Shown: piece by piece, positions 18,696-28,607 of the stretch
How positions within the stretch are numbered: the first letter of the stretch is position 1
Layout: the number at the start of each line of letters is the position of its first letter
NCBI GenBank assembly: GCA_029550525.1
Contig: JAKPHF010000062.1
Span: 496,001-560,000, forward strand
Reading direction: 5' to 3'
DNA length: 64,000 nucleotides
From: Planctomycetota bacterium
GTDB taxonomy: Bacteria > Planctomycetota > Phycisphaerae > UBA1845 > PWPN01
The notes under the pieces: model-generated
Database searches by the model: none
What the model was told of the DNA's origin: nothing
Seen by the model: the letters and a program-made list of their open reading frames with translations, nothing else
Made by a program: the position numbers and the translations under genes

Positions 18696-19256
18696 GGAAG
18701 CACCGCTAATACGCCCGCAACGACCATCCGTTCGGGAAACCGCCTGTTTGTCTTGCGGAAAGCCTGCCGGAGGGGCCGGAATCCCGCAATTCGGGTTCCG
18801 CTTGGCCCGTCCGGGCCCCATCGGCCCGCCGACCTTCCCTGGTCGGGACACCGGTCCGGTGGATGACGAGGCGTGTCGCTAGGCTGCACGGCATCCAGCC
18901 GGACATTACTCTAAGTTCAACAACCACTTAAATCAACGGTTTCCCTGGCCGGCCCCGAGCCCCGGTCCCATGACGATTTGGCCCGGCGTCCGGGTGTCCG
19001 GCACGCCTCCTTATACCCACCCTCCAGCCCCGCGCTGCAGCGCAGCCGCTCTCCGCTGCCGTAAGTTCCTTCGCCTTCGCGGCCTACATGCTTGTCTTCT
19101 CCTTTTCTGTCGCCGCGTCTCTGTGTCTCCGCGTCACTCTCCCCCGCATCTCCGCCTGCCCGCCTCGCCAGGTCACTCCGCCGGCTCACCCCGTAACCCC
19201 ACCGGGCGGGGCGCCGAATTGACTTTGCCCCACTGCACTTCTACCCTGTGGGCCCT
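18696..19256. other. Divergent intergenic region between gspF and trpG
   Basis: About 560 bases with no convincing gene. It holds the probable start of the secretion-cluster transcript (see the promoter near 18908) and, at 19110-19150, a C/T-rich stretch of repeated CTCTGTGTCTCCGCGTC words resembling those at 20033-20065 and 57716-57740. No clear promoter or ribosome-binding site was found for trpG. Confidence 0.5.
18908..18936 (-). promoter_or_regulatory. Candidate sigma70-type promoter of the gsp cluster
   Basis: Minus strand TTGATT, a 17-base spacer and TAGAGT (4/6 matches in each box). It lies about 213 bases upstream of the gspF start, in the most AT-rich patch of this gap. Confidence 0.3.
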
Positions 19257-19835
19257 ATGATCGTGCTCATCGATAATTACGATTCGTTCACCTACAACCT
19301 GGTCCAGCGGATCGGCGAGCTGGACCGCACGCGGCAGATGACCGTTTACCGCAACGACCAGGTCACGCTTGAACGGATCGAGGCCGACCGACCCACGCAT
19401 ATCATCATCTCGCCCGGCCCCTGCACCCCCCGGGAAGCCGGCATCAGCGTGGATGTGATCAAGCACTTTGCGGGCAAGGTGCCCATCCTCGGCGTCTGCC
19501 TGGGCCATCAGTCCATCGGCTACGCCTTCGGGGCCGAAATCGTCCGCGCCGACCGCCTCATGCATGGCAAGACCAGCGAGATTCAGCACGATGGCCGCGG
19601 CCTGTTCGCCGGTGTACCCAACCCCTTCACCGCCACTCGGTATCATTCGCTGGTCATCAAGCCCGGCACGTTGCCCGACAGCTTCGAGGTCAGCGCCCGC
19701 ACCACCGATTCGCCCGACAACGAAATCATGGCCATCCGTCACAAGACCATGCCCATCGAAGGCGTCCAGTTCCATCCCGAAAGCTTCCTGACCACGGAAG
19801 GTCACAAGCTGCTTGCAAACTTCCTCAAGACCTGA
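19257..19835 (+). CDS. trpG: Anthranilate/aminodeoxychorismate synthase component II (glutamine amidotransferase)
   Basis: 192 residues from ATG 19257 (MIVLIDNYDSFTYNLVQ, the family's standard start). A GTG three codons earlier is possible. Class I glutamine amidotransferase motifs are complete: oxyanion loop SPGPCTPREAG, nucleophile GVCLGHQSIGYAFG, and the His-Glu pair VQFHPES. It supplies ammonia from glutamine to chorismate for tryptophan or folate synthesis. No synthase component I (trpE/pabB) is adjacent, so TrpG and PabA roles cannot be separated and it may serve both. It is one of few plus-strand genes. Confidence 0.92.
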   Translation: MIVLIDNYDSFTYNLVQRIGELDRTRQMTVYRNDQVTLERIEADRPTHIIISPGPCTPREAGISVDVIKHFAGKVPILGVCLGHQSIGYAFGAEIVRADRLMHGKTSEIQHDGRGLFAGVPNPFTATRYHSLVIKPGTLPDSFEVSARTTDSPDNEIMAIRHKTMPIEGVQFHPESFLTTEGHKLLANFLKT

Positions 19836-20135
19836 CGCCGCCCCCTGTCTCCTGTCTGCTGTCTCCCGTCTCCTCTCTCAGTCTCCGCGCGAACCACGGA
19901 TGATTCAGATGATTTGACCACGGTAACTCGGACGGGCACGGACAAAAAAGGCATGGATAAAGAAAAAATGTCTTTGTGAAGCGAACTGCAGCGAGGTAGG
20001 TCAACACAGATCGCGCAAACGAGGCCTCATTCCTCTGTGCCCCTCTGCGTCCTCCGTGGTAACTCACTTCCAGGAGCCTCGAGTACGGCCCCCGATCTTT
20101 CCTCCTCCTGTCTCCTGCCTTCTGTCTCCAGTCTC
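19836..20135. other. Intergenic region built from several low-complexity repeat types
   Basis: About 300 bases between two convergent genes. It contains a heptad array after each stop, an ACCACGGATGATTCAGATGATT-type word near 19893, an A-rich patch (19946-19972) and CCTCTGTGCCCCTCTGCGTC words at 20033-20065. No open frame is convincing. Confidence 0.5.
19844..19886. repeat. Degenerate heptad repeat (CTGTCTC type) after trpG
   Basis: Six consecutive seven-base units: CTGTCTC, CTGTCTG, CTGTCTC, CCGTCTC, CTCTCTC, AGTCTCC. The array begins eight bases past the trpG stop. Confidence 0.8.
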
Positions 20136-20149
20136 CTATCTGCCTTCTA
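20103..20149. repeat. Degenerate heptad repeat (CTGTCTC type) overlapping a stop codon
   Basis: Units CTGTCTC, CTGCCTT, CTGTCTC, CAGTCTC, CTATCTG, CCTTCTA. The minus-strand gene ends inside it: its final Glu-Gly-Arg codons and TAG stop are repeat sequence. Confidence 0.8.
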
Positions 20150-21377
20150 TCAACGCTTTCAGCGCATTGATCCTCGACGTTTTGCTCCCGTCGAAGAGCG
20201 AGCCGTACGAAAAGATGGCCAGGCCCCGGCCCCATTGTCGCGCAAGCTTCACCTGCTCGATGGTCAGCGCGTCGCTCTTGTGGAGGTATTCGCCGATCCC
20301 CGGAATCACCATGCCGGACTTGGTGGCCCGCAACCAGGCGTCGTGACGCGAACGAAACGTGCTTGTCTTCGTCGCGTAGTTCATCGTGAACACCGCGTCC
20401 ACGAGGCCGCCGCGCAACCAGGCTGCACCATCCTGGAAATAGCGAGTCCTGTACTCGGTCAGATCCCCGCCGCAGGCCGCGGTGAGCAGTATGTCCGGCC
20501 GCTCCTGCTTCTGCATCGCCCGGATGTCGCCCACGAGTTGCGTCACCTGGGCGGTGCGCCAAGCGTTCCACGAGGCGGCGCTGTCCTGGGGGCGCTTGCC
20601 CGTGTCGCGCTTGTATATCCACAGCGTGCGCTTGTCGTGCGGGTAATCCACGCCTTTGGGCACTTCGTCGAGGGGGAAGCGGATGTAGTCCAGATGCAGG
20701 CCGTCCACCGGATACTTCGTTACAATCTCCCGCATGAGATCAACCAGGTACTTCCGCACTTCCGGCAAACATGGGTTGACGCTCAGGTAGAACCGGCCGA
20801 GCGGCTGGCGGCGGCCTTTCTGGTCGTACCAGAACCAATCGGGATGCGCGTTGTACAATTGCCGCGGATCCCTCGGCGGCGACGAACCCCGCCAGCCGGG
20901 CATCACGTTTACCCACGCATGCAGCGCCATCCCGCGACGATGCGCTTCTCGGCACGCCACGGCCAGCGGGTCGAAGCCCGGCCCCGACGAGCCGTACTCC
21001 ACCGCCCAAGGTTCGATCTTCGATGCGTAATAAACCGTTCCCTCGCCGCGGACCTGGAAGAGCACGGTGTTGAACCCCGCCTGGCAGGCGCGGTCCATGA
21101 TGCGGATGATCTCGTCGGGTGAGCGGTACGCCGCTCGTGCCACCCAAACGGCTTTCGGCGGCCAGACACTCTGTCGCGGCGGCGGCGCGGGCTCGGGTTC
21201 GGGCCGCGGCCTCAGCCAGTCAAAGCCACCGCCGGCGGATCCCGGCCGGGCGGTTGAACCGCTGTCACGCCGAACCGGCTGCTTCCGGGCGTCCTCGCAA
21301 CCCGTCACGCTCAGGCCGAGCGGCACCAATAGAGTTAATAGGAAGTAGAAGGATCGCATCCGTGCGGTCGAAGACAT
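20136..21377 (-). CDS. GHL10-type (DUF187) glycoside-hydrolase-like lipoprotein
   Basis: 413 residues from ATG 21377, which has AAGGA at a proper distance; the longer frame upstream is not used. A lipoprotein signal is visible (SFYFLLTLLVPLGLSVTGC-E). After a Pro-rich linker the body is a TIM-barrel of the glycosyl-hydrolase-like 10 family: VWVARAAYRSPDEIIRIMDRA, GFNTVLFQVRGEGTVYYASK, FDPLAVACREAHRRGMALHAWVN, LYNAHPDWFWYDQKGR, YLSVNPCLPEVRKYLVDLMREI, YPVDGLHLDYIRFP, DAVFTMNYA. Members act on cell-wall or extracellular glycans, mostly without a defined substrate. The last codons lie in a heptad repeat. The gene precedes no obvious operon partner but is adjacent to another secreted GH-like protein. 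Confidence 0.8.
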   Translation of the reverse strand: MSSTARMRSFYFLLTLLVPLGLSVTGCEDARKQPVRRDSGSTARPGSAGGGFDWLRPRPEPEPAPPPRQSVWPPKAVWVARAAYRSPDEIIRIMDRACQAGFNTVLFQVRGEGTVYYASKIEPWAVEYGSSGPGFDPLAVACREAHRRGMALHAWVNVMPGWRGSSPPRDPRQLYNAHPDWFWYDQKGRRQPLGRFYLSVNPCLPEVRKYLVDLMREIVTKYPVDGLHLDYIRFPLDEVPKGVDYPHDKRTLWIYKRDTGKRPQDSAASWNAWRTAQVTQLVGDIRAMQKQERPDILLTAACGGDLTEYRTRYFQDGAAWLRGGLVDAVFTMNYATKTSTFRSRHDAWLRATKSGMVIPGIGEYLHKSDALTIEQVKLARQWGRGLAIFSYGSLFDGSKTSRINALKALIEGR

Positions 21378-21625
21378 CGGCCCATCCTTGTGTGAGTGCG
21401 GTCCTGCGCCATCCCCGAACCCGGCAGTCACGAACTCCACCCGCCGGTCCCGGTGGAACGCCGACGCGCATTTGACCATCTTCGCACGCCGACCGCAACC
21501 CGCGACGTGATGGATCCCCCGCCCTCGTCGAACCGAGTCCGCCAGGACAAGCCCGGCGGCTCGCTTCTCGCACGCGAACGCTTCTCGCGTCCGATCGCAC
21601 ATCTGTCTTCGACGAGTCGCCTGAC

Positions 21626-24600
21626 TCAGGGCATGCAACCGTTCTGCGCCTGGACTCCCGGTCCGCTGAAACACTGCAGGAACAGTTCGACGTCGCCGGC
21701 ATCGACAGTGTTGTTCATGTTGAAGTCGCAACCGCGGCAGAGCGGCTCCCACGGCACGCCGGTGCCCAGACAACGCTGCAACCGGGCGAAATCCTCCAGA
21801 TCCACGTCGGTGTCCAGGTCGAAGTCGGGCGGCATCCGCAACCGAGCCACGCCGTCGCGCAGCTCAATCTCATCCACGTAGTTCACCTTGCCGTTCACCA
21901 TGGTGTTGCCCATGACGAGGCTCAAGCGGTTGAACGGCCCCGTGTATACGCGCGGTACCTCGTGCGGCACGTTCGTCGCCGGATAACCGCCCAGGTTATC
22001 CACTTCCATGATCACGGTGTGGCTCTTGATGGTGAGCTTGAAGATGCTCGGACCCCCGTCCTGCCGTTTCCACATCGAGGCGTTCACGCCGTTGATGTCA
22101 TTGATCATCTTGGTGTAGTGCCAGCGCGTCCCGTCGTAATACATGGGTGCGCCCTTCGTGCCGCCGCTGTCGGGATCGGTTGCCGGCACGTTGATAGCCG
22201 CGAACGAGCCGTACGCGATGCACCGATGTACGCGGTAATCAGTCCATGGTCCCTGGTCGCCATCGGCCAGCTTGTCGTCCTCGGTGGTCAGGCCGTGCGT
22301 GGGCGCCGAATCATCGCCCGTGCCGTCGTCGTACGACAGCTCCACGTAGAAGTTGGACCGGCCGCCGCTGGCCTCGCCGTTGAAGTCCACCATGAACTGC
22401 AGCACCAGCGGGTTGACGTCCGTGCCGTTCACACTGGCGGTCAGGCCGATGCCCTCATTGCCCACGCCATAGCTCGCCGAGAAGTCGGGCTCGAGGTTCG
22501 CGGTCATGCGGTAGGCGTTCTTGTTCGTGTTCATGGCCGCCCCGGGCGAACCCGTCGCGCCCTTGCCCGGGGTGAATGTCCCGCCCATGCTGCCCCGAGT
22601 CAACGGCCAACGCGCGAGCATCGACGACTGATCCCACGAACCGGTCTTGTTCGCTCCGGTCCTGGCCCCGTCAAACTCCTCGTCCAGCCATTTCGTGCCG
22701 AAGTCGCACACGTCGCCGTAGCCGTCCTGATCGGCGTCGGCCTGATCCGGGTTGGCCGTGGCCGGACAGTTGTCGCACACGTTGCCCACGCCATCGCCGT
22801 CGCCGTCCGCCTGGTCCGGGTTGGCCCGGCCCGGGCAGTTGTCGCAGACATCGCCCACGCCGTCACCGTCGTTGTCGGCCTGATTCGGGTTCGCTATAGC
22901 GAGGCAGTTGTCGCACGCATCGCCGAACCCGTCGCCATCGGTGTCGGTCTGGTCGGGGTTGGCCGCCAGCGGACAGTTATCCATCGCATTGCCGATCCCG
23001 TCGCCGTCCATGTCGTCGTCGCACGCGTCACCGATGCCATCGCCGTCCGTGTCGCGCTGATCGGGGTTGGGCACGGCAGGGCAGTTGTCGCAGGGGTCAC
23101 CCACGCCGTCGGCGTCGCTGTCGGCGGGCAGCCCAGCCGTCAAAGGCCTGCCCTCGAGGATCTTGGCCGCCACCTGTCGTCGGAACGACTCGAGCGCCTG
23201 CGAGTCACGCGTGTAGGAGGCAACCGAGCCGACCAGATGGCTTGGCACTGCCAGCAGCGGACGCGCCGCGGCCAGGAAGGCGATGCGCTCAGGCGTGTCC
23301 GGGCAACCTGCCTCGATCCGCTCGACGATATCGTGCAGGATGCACAGATACTCGTAGTCTTCCAACCCGTCGCGGATGTTCTCTAATCGAATCGTCGGGA
23401 TCGGACCGTCGGGACCGGCACAGAACAGGCTGCCGTCGCCGCAGGCCCACCCCTTGGGATGCTCGAGCGTGCGTGGATCCCAGTTCGTGTACGGCCCCGA
23501 CGTGATGGGCGACAGGTTCAACTCGAGCGGCCAGTTGGCCATGCTGTAGTACAGGAAGCCGCCCACCTCGTACTTGAACGACATCAGGCCCAGCAGGAGC
23601 CGCGACTCGATGGCGGGGTATTCGACCAGGAAGTTAGCGTACGGGTGGCGCGGCCCCACCGCCACGTACCACCACATGTCCTTGCCTTCCGCCCGCAGTT
23701 GCCGGGCCGCGTACAGGTTGTACGACGGCGTGTACGGCACCCAGATGTCCACCGCCTCTCGCAGGTACGACGTGGAAGACGAGGTGCCGAATGACGCGTC
23801 GCCCGCCGTGGTCATGGTTCGCAGCCCCGGGTAACGTCGATGCACTTCGTTGAACACGTCGCGCATCTCGGGGAACTTTTCTTGCGTCGCCTCATCGAAG
23901 CCGTACACGTAGCTCATGGGCAGCCAGCCGGCCGCCGTCACCTGCGAGACCAGCGACGCCAGCCCCGAGGACGTCACCCGATCCATGTTGCTCGCATTCA
24001 CCAGGTTCAGCGCGTTGGCCCCGCGGTTCACCCAATACACGAAGTCGTTGTACGGTTCGGGCGTGTTGCGATACAGGTGACAGATGCTCAAGCGATGCTC
24101 GAGCTGCATGTCCCAGAACTTCCGCTCGATGTCCTTGCTGTCCCAGGTCGATGCGCCGTACAGGGTTCTGGCCATCCACAGGTCCAGCGAAAAGGCAGTC
24201 GGCAGCGATGACACTCGCGGTAGTTCAAAGTCCCAGACGTGAATGTTGAGCGTGCGCGTGGTCGTGGGGCTGTTGTCGGCCGTGATCGTGATGGTGGCGG
24301 TGTAGTCGCCCGGCGCGGTCTCCGCCCGCGTGGCCACGTCCACCCAGTACGCCACCCGGTCGCCCGCGTTGGCCGTACAGCGATTGGTGAACGTGAGCAA
24401 CGGGTCGGGATACCAGCCGTGATAGTCCACCAGATACGGCGGGTAGTCGATCTGCAGATCGCTGAGCGGCTCGTCGGTCACGTCCACGTGGCCGACCAGC
24501 CAGACCTTCACGTCCCCGACAAACGCCGGCCCGCCGCCGACGGGCTGAGGCGTCGAAACCGTCACCTTCGCATTCGTCAGCGTCTGGGCGGGCATGATCA

Positions 24601-24817
24601 CGACCTGCACGGCCTCATGCTCGAATCGAGCAAGGTACAGGTCGTACGAGGTCGCCATCGTCCCCTCGAACGGCCAGCCCTTGGCCGCACCCTTGATCAT
24701 CACCTTGTCCATCGGCGAGGCGAAGCCGACTTGGTACGACCCGGCCCGCAAAGAAGCCGGCAAGCCAAGATTGCAAACCAGGCCGATCAGTACGCTGCAC
24801 GAAATAGGTCGCTTCAT
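21626..24817 (-). CDS. Secreted DUF4091 (GH123-like) protein with TSP3 repeats and dockerin-like tail
   Basis: 1063 residues from ATG 24817; TTG at 24835 is an alternative. A signal peptide ([20 protein letters not shown]) precedes a beta-sandwich and a large catalytic-type barrel. The DUF4091 signature [19 protein letters not shown] is near residue 490. DUF4091 proteins are related to GH123 beta-N-acetylgalactosaminidases. Residues about 564-705 hold six or seven thrombospondin type 3 calcium repeats (DxDGDGxGDxCDNCPxxxNPDQ). A lectin-like beta domain follows, then about 65 terminal residues with two EF-hand-like loops ([38 protein letters not shown]), the dockerin type I pattern. Calcium-stiffened secreted enzymes with dockerin-like ends are frequent in Planctomycetota. 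It is a plausible export substrate of the gsp system, by inference only. Confidence 0.82.
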   Translation of the reverse strand: MKRPISCSVLIGLVCNLGLPASLRAGSYQVGFASPMDKVMIKGAAKGWPFEGTMATSYDLYLARFEHEAVQVVIMPAQTLTNAKVTVSTPQPVGGGPAFVGDVKVWLVGHVDVTDEPLSDLQIDYPPYLVDYHGWYPDPLLTFTNRCTANAGDRVAYWVDVATRAETAPGDYTATITITADNSPTTTRTLNIHVWDFELPRVSSLPTAFSLDLWMARTLYGASTWDSKDIERKFWDMQLEHRLSICHLYRNTPEPYNDFVYWVNRGANALNLVNASNMDRVTSSGLASLVSQVTAAGWLPMSYVYGFDEATQEKFPEMRDVFNEVHRRYPGLRTMTTAGDASFGTSSSTSYLREAVDIWVPYTPSYNLYAARQLRAEGKDMWWYVAVGPRHPYANFLVEYPAIESRLLLGLMSFKYEVGGFLYYSMANWPLELNLSPITSGPYTNWDPRTLEHPKGWACGDGSLFCAGPDGPIPTIRLENIRDGLEDYEYLCILHDIVERIEAGCPDTPERIAFLAAARPLLAVPSHLVGSVASYTRDSQALESFRRQVAAKILEGRPLTAGLPADSDADGVGDPCDNCPAVPNPDQRDTDGDGIGDACDDDMDGDGIGNAMDNCPLAANPDQTDTDGDGFGDACDNCLAIANPNQADNDGDGVGDVCDNCPGRANPDQADGDGDGVGNVCDNCPATANPDQADADQDGYGDVCDFGTKWLDEEFDGARTGANKTGSWDQSSMLARWPLTRGSMGGTFTPGKGATGSPGAAMNTNKNAYRMTANLEPDFSASYGVGNEGIGLTASVNGTDVNPLVLQFMVDFNGEASGGRSNFYVELSYDDGTGDDSAPTHGLTTEDDKLADGDQGPWTDYRVHRCIAYGSFAAINVPATDPDSGGTKGAPMYYDGTRWHYTKMINDINGVNASMWKRQDGGPSIFKLTIKSHTVIMEVDNLGGYPATNVPHEVPRVYTGPFNRLSLVMGNTMVNGKVNYVDEIELRDGVARLRMPPDFDLDTDVDLEDFARLQRCLGTGVPWEPLCRGCDFNMNNTVDAGDVELFLQCFSGPGVQAQNGCMP

Positions 24818-25025
24818 CTGCCCCCCAGAAACCAAGTGGCGTCAACAAAAGAGGAAAGAATGTGACGACAGGAATTCTACCCTACGTTCGGGCGGGACTC
24901 AACGCGGAACGCCGACGGTGGGGCAAAAACACACGGGACGCGGAAATCGCGGCAGCTCTGTTTCCGCCGCATGTCCGCGTCCCGTGTTAAACCCGTTATC
25001 GCTCGTGGATGGACCGGTAACGGCC

Positions 25026-25775
25026 TTAGGCTTTGGCCTTGCCCTGGTTGGCCACGGCCGCCATCGCCGCCTTGACCTTCTCGGGGTCGCCCAGGTAGTA
25101 GCTCTTGATCGGCTTGAGATTCTTGTCCAGTTCGTAGACCAGCGGCATGGCCGTCGGAATGTTGAGCGAGATAATCGCTTCGTCGCTCATGTTGTCGAGA
25201 TACTTCACCAGCGCCCGCAAACTGTTGCCGTGGGCCGCGATGATCACCTTCTTGCCCAGACGCACCGTGGGGGCAATCGTGTCGTGCCAGTACGGCAGGA
25301 ACCGGGCGACGGTGTCCTTCAGACACTCCGTCAGCGGCAGCGCGCCTTCCGTCAGGTCCGCATAACGCGGATCGTTGCCCGGATAGCGCGGATCATCCCG
25401 CTCCAGCGGAGGCGGCGGGACGTCGTACGACCGACGCCAGATCTTCACCTGCTCCTCGCCAAACTTGGCGGCCGTCTCCGACTTGTTCAGCCCCTGCAGC
25501 GCGCCGTAATGCCGCTCGTTCAGCCGCCACGACCGATACACCGGAATCCACATGAGGTCCAGCTGATCGAGCGTGATCCACAACGTACGGATGGCTCGCT
25601 TGAGAACCGACGTATAGGCCACGTCGAACGTGTAGCCTTCCTTCTTCAGCACCGCGCCCGCCTCGGTCGCCTCCTGGATGCCCGCCGGCGACAAGTCCAC
25701 GTCGGTCCAGCCGGTGAAGCGGTTCTCCTTGTTCCACTCACTCTCGCCATGCCGCAGCAGCACAATCTTGTACAT
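25026..25775 (-). CDS. gpmA: 2,3-bisphosphoglycerate-dependent phosphoglycerate mutase
   Basis: 249 residues from ATG 25775 ([32 protein letters not shown]) with GGAG seven bases upstream. The dPGM signature is complete: catalytic His in [10 protein letters not shown], the proton donor region [20 protein letters not shown], and the second His in [12 protein letters not shown]. It interconverts 3- and 2-phosphoglycerate in glycolysis and gluconeogenesis, matching the PEP carboxykinase further on. Confidence 0.96.
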   Translation of the reverse strand: MYKIVLLRHGESEWNKENRFTGWTDVDLSPAGIQEATEAGAVLKKEGYTFDVAYTSVLKRAIRTLWITLDQLDLMWIPVYRSWRLNERHYGALQGLNKSETAAKFGEEQVKIWRRSYDVPPPPLERDDPRYPGNDPRYADLTEGALPLTECLKDTVARFLPYWHDTIAPTVRLGKKVIIAAHGNSLRALVKYLDNMSDEAIISLNIPTAMPLVYELDKNLKPIKSYYLGDPEKVKAAMAAVANQGKAKA

Positions 25776-25916
25776 CGACCATCTCCAAGGTGTTTGAATC
25801 GACACTCTGCACTCGCGTCGGCTCGCGCGGCCACGCGCGTCCTACTTCTCGCGGCAGCGGCCGCGCACAATCCCCCGCGGACACCGGAAGCAATCTCTCG
25901 GGCCCGGAAACGGTGT

Positions 25917-25944
25917 ATTCTACACGTTTTGCCGCTATCGCCAA
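25917..25944 (-). promoter_or_regulatory. Candidate gpmA promoter
   Basis: Minus strand TTGGCG, 16-base spacer, TAGAAT (5/6 match to the -10 consensus), about 140 bases before the gpmA ATG. Confidence 0.4.
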
Positions 25945-26047
25945 CCCGCGCGGCATGAGGGACAGGGTGGGTGGAGAATCACACCCCGGGCGCGGTTTTC
26001 CTGGGTGGGGCCGATGCCGCTAGCGGCCGCCGGCCTGCCTAATGAAC

Positions 26048-26095
26048 GGGGACGGGTTTCCTGCCCACTTCAAGCCGGGCAGAAAATCCGTCCCC
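26048..26095. repeat. Long imperfect inverted repeat (GGGGACGG... element)
   Basis: Arms of 19 bases, GGGGACGGGTTTCCTGCCC and GGGCAGAAAATCCGTCCCC, match at 17 of 19 pairs around a 10-base loop. It resembles REP/BIME-type palindromes mobilised by RAYT-class transposases; no transposase is nearby. It could also be a bidirectional transcript-end structure. Confidence 0.7.
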
Positions 26096-26244
26096 AAAAT
26101 CGGCTTCTACACAGACGGATGCGGCAGCCGGCCGGCTCTGCGAGCGAGGCTCGGCCTCCAACACAGGCCCCGAGCCCGCCCCCAATCAGCCATGCCGCCG
26201 CGAAGCAGTGGTATTCAAATCAAGTGCGCCCCGGCCTTACTGCC

Positions 26245-26958
26245 TCACGCACTGCGGCGCCGCAAGAACGGCAATCCGCACAGGAGCAACGCCAGCGTGG
26301 CCGGTTCAGGCACGATGCCCACCTTGATGTCATCAAAGTACACGGCTGCGCCGCCGTTGGTCAGGGCCGAGCCCACCCGAAGCGAAGTTATGCCGTAGAT
26401 CGACGTCGTGGTGGTTTCCAGGCCGAGCTGACCATCGATGAAGAACTTGAGGTTGCCGGCTTCATCCTGCTCCACGCGCATCGTATGCCAGACATTGGGC
26501 ACCCTTCGGATGGTCGTATTCGTCCAGCCCACGCCACCGTTGGTCACCCGTGCATTGTAAACCGTAAGGTCGACCCCGGCATTGTAGACGCCAAACGAGA
26601 TCAACTGCTGTAAGGCGCCGGAGCTGCCGCCCTCCGAGTAGCTGCGAATCTGCAAGTACTCGCGAGTCGCGCCGGTATCAAAAAAACTCCATTCCACGTA
26701 CCAGTTGACGGCTGTCGCCGCGTCCAGGTTACGGTCCAAGGCGTTCATGCTGTTCCCGATCGTGTTCCCCTGCACCTTGAGCGAGTACGTTCCTCCGGGC
26801 GTCGTATTCTGCTCATTGCTCAACGTCGGAACGACGGTCCCGCTCAAATCGACCCAGCCGTCGGTGCCGCTCTCCCAGTCCTCCCACAGCACAACCGTAG
26901 CCTGGACATTGGCGGTCAGGAAACAGATCACAATGCCTGCAATTAACAATCGCCCCAT
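26245..26958 (-). CDS. PEP-CTERM sorting-domain protein with LamG-like fold
   Basis: 237 residues from ATG 26958 with GGAGG six bases upstream. Signal peptide GRLLIAGIVICFLTANVQA-TVV. The body (WEDWESGTDGWVDLSG ... TYSLKVQGNTIGNSMNALDRNLD ... NVWHTMRVEQDEAGNLKFFIDGQ ... AVYFDDIKVG) is a concanavalin/LamG-like jelly roll of the kind found in carbohydrate-binding surface proteins. The end is the sorting signal VPEPATLALLLCGLPFLRRRSA: Pro-Glu-Pro, hydrophobic helix, Arg cluster, processed by an exosortase. The exosortase gene is not in this window. Confidence 0.88.
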   Translation of the reverse strand: MGRLLIAGIVICFLTANVQATVVLWEDWESGTDGWVDLSGTVVPTLSNEQNTTPGGTYSLKVQGNTIGNSMNALDRNLDAATAVNWYVEWSFFDTGATREYLQIRSYSEGGSSGALQQLISFGVYNAGVDLTVYNARVTNGGVGWTNTTIRRVPNVWHTMRVEQDEAGNLKFFIDGQLGLETTTTSIYGITSLRVGSALTNGGAAVYFDDIKVGIVPEPATLALLLCGLPFLRRRSA

Positions 26959-27063
26959 TATGGCCCTCCTCTCCTGGAGAAGAAAGATATGCACTATCGC
27001 ACGGCCGCCACATGGCTGATCCGCACGACCTCCGAAAAGGCAGCACAAAGAACTGATGAAGCC

Positions 27064-27092
27064 AGACTAGCACTTCACGAGAAAAAGGTCAA
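27064..27092 (-). promoter_or_regulatory. Candidate promoter of the PEP-CTERM gene
   Basis: Minus strand TTGACC (5/6), a 17-base spacer and TAGTCT (3/6), in an AT-richer patch about 105 bases before the start codon. Confidence 0.35.
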
Positions 27093-27225
27093 GTTATTTG
27101 CTTCGAAAGTGACGGGTTCAGAACGTTCGGCGGCTGCCCCATTACGGGCCGCTCCGTTTTTTATGGTCAGACGTGGAATGGCGGCAGGCCGGCCGTGATG
27201 CAGCAGGGGTCAGGGGAACCAGGGC

Positions 27226-28323
27226 TCAGGTGGCCACTGGCGGCTCGGTATGCTTCTCCACGGAACGAGGCTTCTCGCCTGCCAGTTGCAGCAGGCGATC
27301 CAGCTCGCGGCGCATGCGCTTGATCTCGTTCTTCAGCTTGGGCAGTTGCTGCATGACTGCAATCTGTCGCTTGCACTCGCTGATCGCCACCGCCGGCTGG
27401 CCGAGCACGGTCGCCCCCGCCTCGATCGAGTTGGAGACGCCCGCCTTGGCCCCGATCACGGCGTTGTCCCCGATGGTGATGTGGCCGACCACGCCGGCCT
27501 GACCGGCGATCGTGACGTGCCGTCCGACCGTAACCGAACCAGCCAAGCCCACTTGCGCCACGAAGAGGCAATCCTCGCCCACCTTCGTGCCGTGACCGAT
27601 CGCCACCAGGTTGCTGAACTTCGTGCCGCTGCCGATCACCGTGCTACCCAGCGTCGCGCGATCAATGGTGCAATTGGGGCCCATCTCCACGTCGTCGCCG
27701 ATGATCACGTTGCCAATCTGCGGGATCTTGACCCACTTCTCGTTGACCGGCGCGTAGCCCAGCCCGTCCTCACCGATCACCGTGCCCGCATGGATGGTCA
27801 CGTTGTTGCCCAGGACGCAGTTCTCGTAGATCACCACGTTGGGAAACAACGTGACGTTGTTTCCGATCCGCGTCCCGCGGGCGATGTACACGCCGGGATA
27901 CAGCGTGGCGTTGTCGCCGATTTCCGCCCCATCGTCGATGTACACGCCCGGGGCGATGTTGGCGTTGGCTCCGATACGGGCGGTGGGCGAGATGATCGCC
28001 TGCTCGCTGACGCCCCACCATGGATGCTTGCGGTAGCCGTGCAGCCGTACGATGGCCGCCGTCACCGCCGCGTAAGGATCGGGCGTGCGCAGCAAGCTCA
28101 TTTGCCGGTTGATCTTCACGTCGGGCCGCACCAGCACGGCCTCGGCCCGCGTCGTCTCGAGATAGGGCTCGTATTTGGGGTTGGACAGAAAGCTCAGTTG
28201 GCCCCGCGTCGCGTCCTCGAGCGTGGCCACACTTTCGACGATTGCCGAACCGTCCCCGTCCACCTGACACGGGATGCCGACTGAATGGAGATACTCCGCA
28301 AGGCTGTCTAAAGTCAGGGCCAT
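27226..28323 (-). CDS. lpxD: UDP-3-O-acylglucosamine N-acyltransferase LpxD
   Basis: 365 residues from ATG 28323; a GTG three codons earlier is an alternative. The N-terminal uridine-binding domain (LSFLSNPKYEPYLETTRAEAVLV) is followed by a left-handed beta-helix of hexapeptide repeats (IGANANIAPGVYIDDGAEIGDNATLYPGVYI...). The LpxD catalytic region reads FSNLVAIGHGTKVGEDCLFVAQVGLAGSV, with the catalytic His in AIGHGT. The C-terminal helix binds ACP. LpxD adds the N-linked hydroxyacyl chain in lipid A synthesis, so the organism makes an LPS-type outer leaflet. It stands alone, not in an lpx operon. Confidence 0.95.
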   Translation of the reverse strand: MALTLDSLAEYLHSVGIPCQVDGDGSAIVESVATLEDATRGQLSFLSNPKYEPYLETTRAEAVLVRPDVKINRQMSLLRTPDPYAAVTAAIVRLHGYRKHPWWGVSEQAIISPTARIGANANIAPGVYIDDGAEIGDNATLYPGVYIARGTRIGNNVTLFPNVVIYENCVLGNNVTIHAGTVIGEDGLGYAPVNEKWVKIPQIGNVIIGDDVEMGPNCTIDRATLGSTVIGSGTKFSNLVAIGHGTKVGEDCLFVAQVGLAGSVTVGRHVTIAGQAGVVGHITIGDNAVIGAKAGVSNSIEAGATVLGQPAVAISECKRQIAVMQQLPKLKNEIKRMRRELDRLLQLAGEKPRSVEKHTEPPVAT

Positions 28324-28607
28324 CGAGTCCACCGCGCCAGCAGGACTGCCAAAAACAACCGGGGGTATCTTAAAAGCCTTCGCGCGGGAGTGTCAATCGT
28401 CGACCGGCCCGTCGGCCCGCACTGATCGGCCGTGGGGCGGGATTCCCGCCTGCGTCTGGTTGACTGCGATCAGCTGTGACTGTGAAAACTCCGCACTCGA
28501 GCTGCCAAGTGGCTTGTCGATAAGAGGTTCCGCGTTGATTGAAAAACGCGCGGCGAACAGTGCTCGGCCGCTGCAAAAAAGCGGCGGACACAATAGAATT
28601 GAAGCAT

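Larger units (their letters stand above)
25776..26244. other. Intergenic region upstream of gpmA with inverted repeat
   Basis: About 470 bases, no gene seen. It contains the probable gpmA promoter (25917-25944) and a long inverted repeat (26048-26095). The rest is unremarkable GC-rich sequence. Confidence 0.5.

Noticed and set aside
28539-28607. N-terminal extension of PolX
   Set aside because: The extra 23 residues are not part of the family; MSNRDVVHQFNEIADLL is the usual start.
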